A DNA stretch of 64,000 nucleotides, taken from contig CP012388.1 in assembly GCA_001708385.1 (NCBI GenBank), forward strand, positions 1,116,001-1,180,000, in the 5' to 3' direction. The position numbers and the translations under genes are program-made. This DNA is from Flavobacterium psychrophilum (lineage in GTDB: Bacteria > Bacteroidota > Bacteroidia > Flavobacteriales > Flavobacteriaceae). Positions 9,181 through 17,285 of this stretch are shown here, in pieces. The notes beneath the pieces were generated by a model. The model had not been told where the DNA came from and did no database searches. It worked only from the letters and a program-made list of their open reading frames with translations. The stretch's first letter is position 1. The number at the start of each line of letters is the position of its first letter.

Positions 9181-10158
9181 ATGAGAGAAGTTGCATTCAT
9201 AAAACAAAATAAAGAAAAATGGCTTGAATTTGAACAGGCTATTTTTGGTAAAGCTAAAAAAAATCCTGATGAATTGGCTAGCCTTTACATTCATTTAATT
9301 AACGACTTGTCGTACGCACAAACATATTACCCTAAAAGCAAGACGGTTATCTACCTTAATCACCTTGCATCTATTACCTATCAGAAAATTTACAAGACTA
9401 AAAGGGAGAAAACAAACAGGATTGTACACTTCTTCAAGACAGAGGTACCCCTTATTGTGTATGAAAACAGGCGTTATGTGCTATATGCTTTTCTTTTGTT
9501 TTTCATTTTTACGTTAATAGGTGTGATTTCTGCTGCTAAAGATGATTCTTTTACCCGCCTTATCTTAGGAGATGGCTACGTTAATATGACTCTGGAAAAT
9601 ATAGAAAAAGGCAACCCGGTGGCCGTTTATAAAAGCGGAAGCAACTGGGGAAGCGCTATCGGCATTACCTTAAATAACCTTAGGGTTGGTGCACTTTCTT
9701 TTGCTGCCGGTATTTTTGGCGGTGTAGGTACTGTATATATTTTATTTAAAAACTCTGTCATGCTGGGCTCATTCCAATACTTTTTTTATGAGCGTGGCGT
9801 ATTTTGGGCAAGTGTAAGAGGTGTATGGATACATGGCTGCATGGAAATTTTCGCCATTGTTATTGAAGCCGCTGCCGGGCTTATTTTTGGTGCAGCATTG
9901 CTTTTCCCAAAAACATTTTCAAGAATGGCATCGCTTAAAAGAGGTTTTAAAAACGGACTCAAAATATGGTTCAGCACTATACCGTTTACCATTGCGGCAG
10001 GCATACTGGAGGGTTTTGTTACCCGCTATTCTCCTGTAATGCCAAGAGTTCTTAATGTATTTATAATACTGTTTACATTGGCGGTAATTTCATATTACTA
10101 CTTGGTATACCCATACATTGTAAACAAAAAATCGAAGATTAATGTTCCAACTCTATAA
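9181..10158 (+). CDS. SpoIIM-like (stage II sporulation protein M family) membrane protein
   Basis: A 325-residue protein with a soluble N-terminal region of about 100 residues followed by five or so transmembrane helices. The family signature region includes NNLRVGALSFAAGIFGGVGT and WIHGCMEIFAIVIEAAAGL; the glycine and histidine/glutamate positions are typical of SpoIIM-like proteins. Bacteroidetes do not sporulate; here the family belongs to the MoxR/DUF58 operon. It is the first gene of that operon, and its 3' end overlaps the next gene by 17 bases. Confidence 0.82.
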   Translation: MREVAFIKQNKEKWLEFEQAIFGKAKKNPDELASLYIHLINDLSYAQTYYPKSKTVIYLNHLASITYQKIYKTKREKTNRIVHFFKTEVPLIVYENRRYVLYAFLLFFIFTLIGVISAAKDDSFTRLILGDGYVNMTLENIEKGNPVAVYKSGSNWGSAIGITLNNLRVGALSFAAGIFGGVGTVYILFKNSVMLGSFQYFFYERGVFWASVRGVWIHGCMEIFAIVIEAAAGLIFGAALLFPKTFSRMASLKRGFKNGLKIWFSTIPFTIAAGILEGFVTRYSPVMPRVLNVFIILFTLAVISYYYLVYPYIVNKKSKINVPTL

Positions 10159-11092
10159 GTCGCGCAACTTTAACGCAATAATAAACGACACCTTTGGCTT
10201 TTTTAAGACGGAGGGAAAAAACTACATAAAGAACTACATTATAATTAATGGCGGACTATTGCTTGTGCTTGCCGTGCTGGCCTTTATTATTGGTAAAGTT
10301 TTTTTTGAGAATCTTTTTTTCGGAGCTGCCGGACAGGACTCTGCCGATATGGCGGGAGAATATTTTAGCGAGAACTTTGGTTTTATGGTAGGACTTGGAG
10401 TACTCACAGGGATACTTATACTTTTAGTTACTATTATAAACTACAGCTATCCGGTAATTTACCTTAAGCTTCTTGAAACTAATGAAAAGCCCGACACCAA
10501 ACAGCTTATTTCAGCAATAAAGAAAATTTTAGGCAAGGCAGTACTGTTTTCGTTATTATCACTAATCACGTTTGTACCGCTTGCTATACCGCTATTTGCA
10601 GCTTCTGCCCTGATGATAGTACTGGTAATTACAATTCCGGTTGCTATAGCCTTATTTGCTGCTTATACTTGCTGGATATATTTAACTTTTTATGATTATT
10701 TAAGTACAGACAACGGTTACTTTACCTCTATGGGTAACGGATGGAAAATGCTGTTTAAGAATTTCTGGGCACACATGGGTAGTACTGCTATATTTTACGT
10801 GATATTATACATTTTTCAGATGCTGCTTATGTTCCTTGGTTTTATAATTGAAAGCATTACAGGACTGGTGGATTCAAGTACAAATCCACTAGGTAAAATG
10901 GATTCTGCCGAAGCATTATCTTTCTTTGGTATTTTGGTACTAATAGGCTTCCTTATCTATGTTTTTGTGGCCTTTATTGTTGGTAACCTCATACTGGTAA
11001 ACCAGGGTATTATATATTACAGCTGCCGCGAACAGCAGGAAAACAAATCGCTTTATAAAGATATTGACCTAATAGGATCTGACGTTGAATAA
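10142..11092 (+). CDS. Integral membrane protein of the MoxR operon (DUF4013/DUF975-like)
   Basis: A 316-residue protein with a short cytoplasmic N-terminus and about six hydrophobic segments (for example VLAVLAFIIGKVFFENLFFG, and FFGILVLIGFLIYVFVAFIV near the end). It resembles the loose group of multi-pass proteins that includes glycerophosphodiester phosphodiesterase membrane domains, but I cannot assign a firm family. It overlaps the gene before it by 17 bases and the gene after it by eight, so it is a fixed member of the operon. Confidence 0.7.
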   Translation: MFQLYKSRNFNAIINDTFGFFKTEGKNYIKNYIIINGGLLLVLAVLAFIIGKVFFENLFFGAAGQDSADMAGEYFSENFGFMVGLGVLTGILILLVTIINYSYPVIYLKLLETNEKPDTKQLISAIKKILGKAVLFSLLSLITFVPLAIPLFAASALMIVLVITIPVAIALFAAYTCWIYLTFYDYLSTDNGYFTSMGNGWKMLFKNFWAHMGSTAIFYVILYIFQMLLMFLGFIIESITGLVDSSTNPLGKMDSAEALSFFGILVLIGFLIYVFVAFIVGNLILVNQGIIYYSCREQQENKSLYKDIDLIGSDVE

Positions 11093-11855
11093 ATTACTAC
11101 TATACCTGCTGCTAAGCAGTGCACTTACGCTCTCTGCCCAAACTACGGCGGATACAATTCCTGTAGCTGAAAGTCTTGTTGAAGCAGAGCTTGGCGACAC
11201 ACTCATTCCGCCACCGCCGGTTGTGGAAAAAGTGTTTAAAGAGCGTAGTTTTGCTCCCAATTTTAAAGAAAAATATAACACTCCGGAATTTAAGTACGAA
11301 ACTAAGACTGCAGCCAAATCTACCTGGGATCGTTTCTGGGAATCTATTGGCCGCTTTTTTGACAGGCTATTCGGTACAGGACAGCGATCTACCAACAGCA
11401 TTAGTTATTCGATCATATTACGTATACTGGCATTTTTAATTATAGGGTTTGTAATTTATATGATCGTAAGGGTTATACTGAACAAAGAAGGTATGTGGAT
11501 CTTTGGACGATCGAACAAAAGAATTAAGGTTCAGGATGCTTTACAGGAAGATATACACCAAATGGACTTCAGGCTGCTTACTGAACAGACCAAAAAAGAC
11601 GGCGATTACAGACTAGCTGTACGTTACTACTACCTGTGGCTGCTAAAAAAATTATCCAACAAAGAGATTATAGACTGGCATTGGGATAAAACCAACAGGG
11701 ATTACCTGTATGAAATTAAGAACGATACACTGAGAAACGATTTTGAATACCTTTCTTATGTATACGATTATAGCTGGTATGGCGAATTTCCGCTGGACAG
11801 CACTGCTTTTGCGAAGGCCGAAAAAGCATTCCTGAAAACCTTAAATACTTTATAA
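11085..11855 (+). CDS. DUF4129 domain protein
   Basis: 256 residues, starting with TTG at 11085 inside the end of the preceding gene. An N-terminal signal sequence (LLLYLLLSSALTLSAQ) is followed by a proline-rich periplasmic stretch, a single transmembrane helix near residues 105-127 (IILRILAFLIIGFVIYMIV) and a cytoplasmic DUF4129 domain with DYRLAVRYYYLWLLKKLS and YVYDYSWYGEFPLD. DUF4129 is typically found with MoxR, DUF58 and transglutaminase-like proteins. The role is unknown; topology and context are clear. Confidence 0.83.
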   Translation: MNKLLLYLLLSSALTLSAQTTADTIPVAESLVEAELGDTLIPPPPVVEKVFKERSFAPNFKEKYNTPEFKYETKTAAKSTWDRFWESIGRFFDRLFGTGQRSTNSISYSIILRILAFLIIGFVIYMIVRVILNKEGMWIFGRSNKRIKVQDALQEDIHQMDFRLLTEQTKKDGDYRLAVRYYYLWLLKKLSNKEIIDWHWDKTNRDYLYEIKNDTLRNDFEYLSYVYDYSWYGEFPLDSTAFAKAEKAFLKTLNTL

Positions 11856-11856
11856 G

Positions 11857-13050
11857 ATGAACAGGAAACTAATTATATATATAGTATTTATAGCATTGGT
11901 GGTTGGGCTATTGGTTATGATAGATTCTTCAAGGCCAAAACCTATAAACTGGATGCCGACCTATGCCGTAAAAGATAAAATTCCTTTAGGGCTTTATGTG
12001 TTTGATAAAGAAGCACCAACGCTTTTTAAAGGCAACGCCATAAACAAGCTTAATGTTACGGCTTACGAATATTTTGACAGCCTTTACGATTATAAGACCA
12101 AACGCTATAAAGCAAGCGGGACGTATCTTACTATCGCCGAAGAAAATAGCATGGACAGGGAATCTGTAATGGAAATTATCTATTTTGCCGATCACGGCAA
12201 TACAGTGTTTTTAAGCATGAAAGATTTTCCATCTGCATTATTAGATACGCTAAAAGTACAAGTGTCGGGAGCTTTCTCTTTAAAAGATACTCTAAGGCTA
12301 ACATTGCCGGGCAAGACCGGAAATAAAGCCTATAAGTTCAGCCATGGCGCAGGAGAAACGTATTTTGACTCTATCGATACTAAAAAAATAAAGGTGTTGG
12401 GCTATCAGCAGGTAGCATCTAAACAACGCCCTAATTTTATAAAAGTGCCTTTTGGTAATGGTAATTTCCTGTTGCACACGCAGCCTGCAGCCTTTAGTAA
12501 TTATCATTTATTGAAAGATGATCATTCAACTTATGCAGAAGGGCTATTATCTTATATTCCGCAGGGCGATGTGTTTTGGTATTCTGATTATTTCATGAAG
12601 CGTAAAGATATATCAGATAATAGTTTGCGATACATATTAAGCCAGCCGGCGCTTAAATGGGCAATGTGGATTGGGTTGCTTACATTTATAGTGTTTGTAC
12701 TGTTTAACGCTAAAAGAAAACAACGTATTATTGAGGAAATTGTTCCCCTTAGAAATACTACGGTAGATTTTGCGAGAACGGTTGGAAACCTGTATTACCA
12801 GGAAGGTAATCATCATACTATTATAGAGAAGAAGATAATTTATTTCCTTGAAAAAGTAAGGAACGATTATAATATAGACACTTATTCGCTTGACGATGCT
12901 TTTGTAGAAAAACTACATTTAAAAACCGGCAAGCCTGTAGAAGATATTGAAAAAACAGTACGTTTGATTAAACAACACAGGCATCAGTTTGTTAGCACAG
13001 AGGCTGATGTAATAGCTATTAACAAAGCAATAGAAAATTTAAGGTTATGA
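11857..13050 (+). CDS. DUF4350 domain protein
   Basis: 397 residues, starting one base after the stop of the DUF4129 gene. It has an N-terminal membrane anchor (IIYIVFIALVVGLLVMID), an extracytoplasmic DUF4350 region of about 240 residues with GLYVFDKEAPTLFKG and FLSMKDFPSALLDTL, a second transmembrane helix near residues 268-284 (WAMWIGLLTFIVFVLFN), and a cytoplasmic C-terminal part. DUF4350 resembles the GATase-like periplasmic domains of gliding protein relatives. The stop overlaps the moxR start as ATGA. Its exact function is not known. Confidence 0.83.
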   Translation: MNRKLIIYIVFIALVVGLLVMIDSSRPKPINWMPTYAVKDKIPLGLYVFDKEAPTLFKGNAINKLNVTAYEYFDSLYDYKTKRYKASGTYLTIAEENSMDRESVMEIIYFADHGNTVFLSMKDFPSALLDTLKVQVSGAFSLKDTLRLTLPGKTGNKAYKFSHGAGETYFDSIDTKKIKVLGYQQVASKQRPNFIKVPFGNGNFLLHTQPAAFSNYHLLKDDHSTYAEGLLSYIPQGDVFWYSDYFMKRKDISDNSLRYILSQPALKWAMWIGLLTFIVFVLFNAKRKQRIIEEIVPLRNTTVDFARTVGNLYYQEGNHHTIIEKKIIYFLEKVRNDYNIDTYSLDDAFVEKLHLKTGKPVEDIEKTVRLIKQHRHQFVSTEADVIAINKAIENLRL

Positions 13051-14147
13051 CAGAATCTTTTGAAAACGAAAATATGGAGAATACAAATCCTGAAGGTGTA
13101 ACACCACAGGCTACCAATGAAAATGAGATTGCAGGCGGTATCAATATAGAAAAAACAAAAGCACCGGAAAGTGAAAACATAAACTTTCAGTCGAGGCTTA
13201 ATCTATCTGAACTGCAACAAAGCATTGCCGATGTTAAGAGGGAAATAAGCTCTGTAATTGTTGGGCAAAGCAAAATGATTGACCAGCTTTTGGTAGCTAT
13301 ACTTTCTAATGGGCACGTGCTACTTGAAGGTGTTCCGGGTGTGGCCAAAACCATCTCGGCAAAACTACTTTCTAAAACACTATCGTTAGATTTTAGCAGG
13401 ATACAGTTTACGCCGGATTTAATGCCATCGGATATTTTAGGTACATCGGTATTTGATATGTCTAAATCGGCTTTTACCTTTAAAAAAGGACCTATATTTT
13501 CTAACTTCGTACTCATCGACGAGATAAACAGGGCGCCTGCAAAAACACAGGCTGCATTATTTGAAGTTATGGAAGAACGCCAGATAACTGTTGAGGGTAC
13601 TACTTACCCTATGGAAGCTCCGTTCTTAGTTATAGCGACACAAAACCCTATTGAGCAGGAAGGTACTTACCGGCTTCCGGAAGCTCAGTTAGACCGTTTC
13701 CTTTTCAAAATCAATATAGATTACCCTAATCTTGATGAAGAGATAGCGATACTGCAAAGAGAAAACGCGCTTCAGGACAGGGAGAAACTGGATAACATCA
13801 AAAAAGTGCTTTCACAGTCGGATATCATTAAATATCAGGGCATTGTAAAACAAATTGTTATCGAGCCTCAGTTACTTGAATACATTGCTAAAATAGTTAC
13901 CAATACCCGCGATAACGCGTTCCTTTACCTGGGTGCATCGCCGCGTGCATCTATTGCTATACTTAATGCATCTAAAGGATATGCCGCACTTAGGGGCAGG
14001 GACTTTGTAACTCCGGATGATATTAAAGAATCTGCCATTCCTGTACTACAGCACCGTGTTATGGTTGCACCGGAACGCGAAATGGAAGGCTTAACAAGCG
14101 AACAAATAATTAAGCAGATAATAGATACTGTAGAAATTCCGCGTTAA
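13047..14147 (+). CDS. MoxR-family AAA+ ATPase
   Basis: A 366-residue AAA+ ATPase. After an acidic, Asn/Glu-rich N-terminal extension of about 50 residues come Walker A (EGVPGVAKT, residues 94-102), Walker B (FVLIDEINRAP, about 154-164), and the family motif ATQNPIEQEGTYRLPEAQLDRF. MoxR proteins act as chaperone-like ATPases that fit metals or cofactors or activate partners carrying von Willebrand A-like domains. The partner here should be the DUF58 protein encoded immediately downstream (TAATG overlap), at the membrane together with the DUF4129, DUF4350 and SpoIIM-like proteins. Confidence 0.95.
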   Translation: MTESFENENMENTNPEGVTPQATNENEIAGGINIEKTKAPESENINFQSRLNLSELQQSIADVKREISSVIVGQSKMIDQLLVAILSNGHVLLEGVPGVAKTISAKLLSKTLSLDFSRIQFTPDLMPSDILGTSVFDMSKSAFTFKKGPIFSNFVLIDEINRAPAKTQAALFEVMEERQITVEGTTYPMEAPFLVIATQNPIEQEGTYRLPEAQLDRFLFKINIDYPNLDEEIAILQRENALQDREKLDNIKKVLSQSDIIKYQGIVKQIVIEPQLLEYIAKIVTNTRDNAFLYLGASPRASIAILNASKGYAALRGRDFVTPDDIKESAIPVLQHRVMVAPEREMEGLTSEQIIKQIIDTVEIPR

Positions 14148-15478
14148 TGAAGTGGTTTAAACGCATATACCTCAACAACTTTTTTTTCTATGTGCTCATG
14201 GGCATAATAGTATGCTTTATAGTATCTTACTTTTTCCCTTCGTTGTATCGCGCTACATGGATGCTGCTGTATATCTTCCTTGGTTTTACAGCTATAGATT
14301 TTATACTGCTTTTCCTGACAAACCAACGGTTTAATGCAGAACGTAATGTACCCGAAAAATTAAGTAACGGAGATGAAAACCCTATCCTTTTAAAACTGGA
14401 TAGCGGTTACTCCTTCCCCGTTAGTATAAAAGTAATAGATGAAATACCGGTACAGTTTCAGGTACGTAACTTTGAGGTAAAACGAAAAGTTCCATCTGGC
14501 GGAAGCGACAGCTTTGAATACTTTTTACGGCCATTAACCCGCGGAGAATATTTTTTTGGCAGTCTTAATGTATATGTATCGTCTCCCCTGCACCTTGTGT
14601 GCAGAAGATTTATATATGACACAGGACACATGGTACCTACCTACCCTTCTTTTATTCAGCTTAGAAAGTACGACCTTATGGCGTTCTCGAACAGGCTGTT
14701 TCAATACGGGTTAAAAAAGATACGCCGTATTGGCCATACTATGGAGTTTGAGCAGATTAAAGATTATGTTGCCGGAGATGACATACGAACGATTAACTGG
14801 AAGGCTACCGCCAAGAAAAACCAGTTGATGGTGAACCAGTTTCAGGACGAACGATCGCAGAACGTATATATGGCCATAGATAAAGGCCGTATTATGAAAA
14901 TGCCTTTTAACGGACTGAGCCTTCTGGATTACGCCATAAACTCTACACTTGTACTATCAAACATTATCCTTAAAAAACAGGATAAGGCTGGTATGTTTAC
15001 CTTCTCTAAAAAAGTAGAGAACCGTGTGGCTGCCGATCGCCGTTCGGCTCAGATGCAGCGTATACTGGAAACACTCTACAATGTAAACACCAACTTTTTT
15101 GAGAGCGATTTTGGACGTTTGTATGCCGATATTAAAAAGAATATTACCCAGCGAAGTTTAATCCTACTTTATACCAATTTTGAAACACTTGACGGATTGA
15201 AACGTCAGTTACCTTATCTAAAAGGTATTGCACACAGCCACCTGCTGGTAGTAGTTTTTTTTGAGAACAGCGAGTTGGAAGAGCTTACCCAGGCTACACC
15301 TGATAATGTTCAGGAGATATACGACCAGGTGATCGCAGAAAAATTTGCTTTTGAAAAAAGGCTGATCGTTAATGAGCTTAAGAAATACGGAATTTATTCG
15401 GTACTAACAAAACCCGAAAACCTTACCATAGAAAGTATTAACAAATACCTTGAAATTAAAGCAAGGGGTATTTTGTAA
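14147..15478 (+). CDS. DUF58 domain (VWA-like) protein
   Basis: A 443-residue protein. Two N-terminal transmembrane helices (residues about 10-55) are followed by a beta-rich region and then the DUF58 core, recognised by GDDIRTINWKATAKK and MVNQFQDERSQNVYMAID; the latter leads into a von Willebrand A-like fold with a MIDAS-like DKG. DUF58 proteins are the usual partner of MoxR ATPases. Its start overlaps the moxR stop by one base. It is the last gene of the coupled set; a 53-base gap follows. Confidence 0.92.
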   Translation: MKWFKRIYLNNFFFYVLMGIIVCFIVSYFFPSLYRATWMLLYIFLGFTAIDFILLFLTNQRFNAERNVPEKLSNGDENPILLKLDSGYSFPVSIKVIDEIPVQFQVRNFEVKRKVPSGGSDSFEYFLRPLTRGEYFFGSLNVYVSSPLHLVCRRFIYDTGHMVPTYPSFIQLRKYDLMAFSNRLFQYGLKKIRRIGHTMEFEQIKDYVAGDDIRTINWKATAKKNQLMVNQFQDERSQNVYMAIDKGRIMKMPFNGLSLLDYAINSTLVLSNIILKKQDKAGMFTFSKKVENRVAADRRSAQMQRILETLYNVNTNFFESDFGRLYADIKKNITQRSLILLYTNFETLDGLKRQLPYLKGIAHSHLLVVVFFENSELEELTQATPDNVQEIYDQVIAEKFAFEKRLIVNELKKYGIYSVLTKPENLTIESINKYLEIKARGIL

Positions 15479-15531
15479 TAGCTGTGGTTTGTTTTTAGGG
15501 AAGTAACGGTTTTCCAACTGAAAATATTACT

Positions 15532-16425
15532 ATGAAAACAAACCATATTCTATTGCTGGCAGCCCTTACACTGCTGGCTTCCTGCAAAAAAGATTCCGCC
15601 TCCGATGGAGCTTCACATACCGTTGCGGTAGAAGAAGCAAGAGATACCACGGCACCTGAACCTGAAATTATTATAAGAACGTATGAGCTAAAGCAGCTTG
15701 TAGATCCGTTTACGGCAGAAAAAAAGCTTGTAGAGCTACAACTTAAATCAGCCTCTCCCGAGGAAGCCAACAAACTGTACGATAGTTTTTTCGAGTCAAA
15801 CAAAAAACTGTTATCTAAAATGATGGCTAAAGAGCAGAATATACTGGATAACTTTTACAGCTATTTTTATGGAGAAAAAGGCCCGGTTAGCCCGCCCGAT
15901 TCTATTCAACGAAAGGTTGTGCAGCTTAAAAATGCAGGGCTTGAATTTTGCGAACAGGGCGAAGGCTACGTGGATATATGCCTTGGACATGATTTTTACT
16001 ACAATATGTTCAAAAAATATGTCACAGATGATTACAAAGAATATCTTCGCATAAAAGCAGACGAAGACAAAGTGTTTTACTCGGCAGATGCAGGACTTCA
16101 TGTAACATTTAAAGAAGTATCAGACAGGGTATTAAATTGGGAGAACTTTATAGCTAAATACCCTAAAAGCAAATTTATTAGCGAGGCCAAGGAAGATTAC
16201 AGGATTTATCTTGACGATTATTTCTTTGGACAAGATAATACGCCTGCCCATGACGATTCGGGAAAATACTATGAAGAAAACGTGACAGAATACCACCGTT
16301 ATATTGCCAAAAACCCAAACAGCTTTGCCGCAAAATTGGCTAGAATCGCCTTAGAACATACAGGAAGCGTCGATGAGCTAATAAAGATTATAAGGACAGA
16401 ACATCAAAAATATATCGGCAAATAG
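15532..16425 (+). CDS. Predicted lipoprotein of unknown function
   Basis: 297 residues. The N-terminus is a lipoprotein signal with lipobox LLAS-C (MKTNHILLLAALTLLASC), so Cys18 should be lipidated. The mature part is hydrophilic and mostly helical, with paired phrases NWENFIAKYPKSKF and EYHRYIAKNPNSFAAKLAR that resemble two TPR-like/YfiO-like helical repeats. I do not recognise a named family. It lies downstream of the DUF58 gene in the same direction and may be cotranscribed. Confidence 0.72.
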   Translation: MKTNHILLLAALTLLASCKKDSASDGASHTVAVEEARDTTAPEPEIIIRTYELKQLVDPFTAEKKLVELQLKSASPEEANKLYDSFFESNKKLLSKMMAKEQNILDNFYSYFYGEKGPVSPPDSIQRKVVQLKNAGLEFCEQGEGYVDICLGHDFYYNMFKKYVTDDYKEYLRIKADEDKVFYSADAGLHVTFKEVSDRVLNWENFIAKYPKSKFISEAKEDYRIYLDDYFFGQDNTPAHDDSGKYYEENVTEYHRYIAKNPNSFAAKLARIALEHTGSVDELIKIIRTEHQKYIGK

Positions 16426-16455
16426 TTTACAAGGCTTGCTAACATCGTAAATTTG
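16426..16455 (+). promoter_or_regulatory. Promoter candidate for the TrmH-type methyltransferase gene
   Basis: TAAATTTG at 16448-16455 matches the TAnnTTTG -7 element exactly, and a TTT at 16426 stands 19 bases upstream, close to the TTG -33 element. The start codon follows 23 bases later. Confidence 0.5.
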
Positions 16456-16478
16456 CCGTATCACTTAAAAATCTCGAT

Positions 16479-17267
16479 TTGAAACAGATAACAAGCGCAC
16501 AGAATCCTTTTATAAAATCGTTAGTACAGCTTCAGGAAAAAGCAAAGGCGAGACTCCAGAGCGGTACTTTTTTAATTGAAGGCCAGCGTGAAATTCAATT
16601 GGCGCGTAAAGGCGGATACATTATAGAGACAGTATTATTTCTACCTGATATGCTAACTGAAGTTCAGGTTGCAGCGCTAGCCGGCAGAAGTACCGATATT
16701 ATAGAGGTTAGCCGTGAAGTATATCAAAAACTGGCCTATCGCGATACCACCGAGGGAATCATTGCAATTGCCAAAACCAAAAGCCTAGAATTAGCTGATC
16801 TTGAACTGGGTGAAAACCCATTAATCCTGATCGCGGAAGCTCCGGAAAAACCGGGTAACCTTGGCGCACTTTTACGTACTGCCGATGCTGCAAAGCTGGA
16901 CGCCGTTATTGTTGCCAATCCAAAAAGCGATATGTTCAATCCCAACGTGGTAAGATCCAGCGTTGGCTGCCTTTTTACCAACCAGATAGCTACCGGAACT
17001 ACAGACGAAGTTATTGAATACCTGAAATCTAAAAACATTAGTATTTATTGTGCTACGCTTCAGGATTCTACGCAATATCATACGCAGGATTATACAACGC
17101 CGTCGGCACTTGTTGTGGGCACAGAGGCTACAGGCCTTACGCAGGAATGGCGTGATGCATCTACAAAAAATATAATTATACCTATGCAGGGCGAGATAGA
17201 TTCTATGAATGTATCTGTTGCCGCTGCCATCTTAATTTTTGAAGCTAAAAGACAACGGGGATTTTAA
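16479..17267 (+). CDS. TrmH/SpoU-family RNA 2'-O-methyltransferase
   Basis: 262 residues with a TTG start; no ATG fits the conserved N-terminus better. An N-terminal substrate-binding domain (QLQEKAKARLQSGTFLIEG) is followed by the knotted SPOUT catalytic domain with the three family motifs: NLGALLRTADAA, ALVVGTEATGLTQEW, and PMQGEIDSMNVSVAAAIL. It should methylate a ribose in rRNA or tRNA using S-adenosylmethionine; a 23S rRNA target as in RlmB is likely but not shown. Confidence 0.9.
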   Translation: MKQITSAQNPFIKSLVQLQEKAKARLQSGTFLIEGQREIQLARKGGYIIETVLFLPDMLTEVQVAALAGRSTDIIEVSREVYQKLAYRDTTEGIIAIAKTKSLELADLELGENPLILIAEAPEKPGNLGALLRTADAAKLDAVIVANPKSDMFNPNVVRSSVGCLFTNQIATGTTDEVIEYLKSKNISIYCATLQDSTQYHTQDYTTPSALVVGTEATGLTQEWRDASTKNIIIPMQGEIDSMNVSVAAAILIFEAKRQRGF

Positions 17268-17285
17268 TCCCCTTAAATTTTACCT

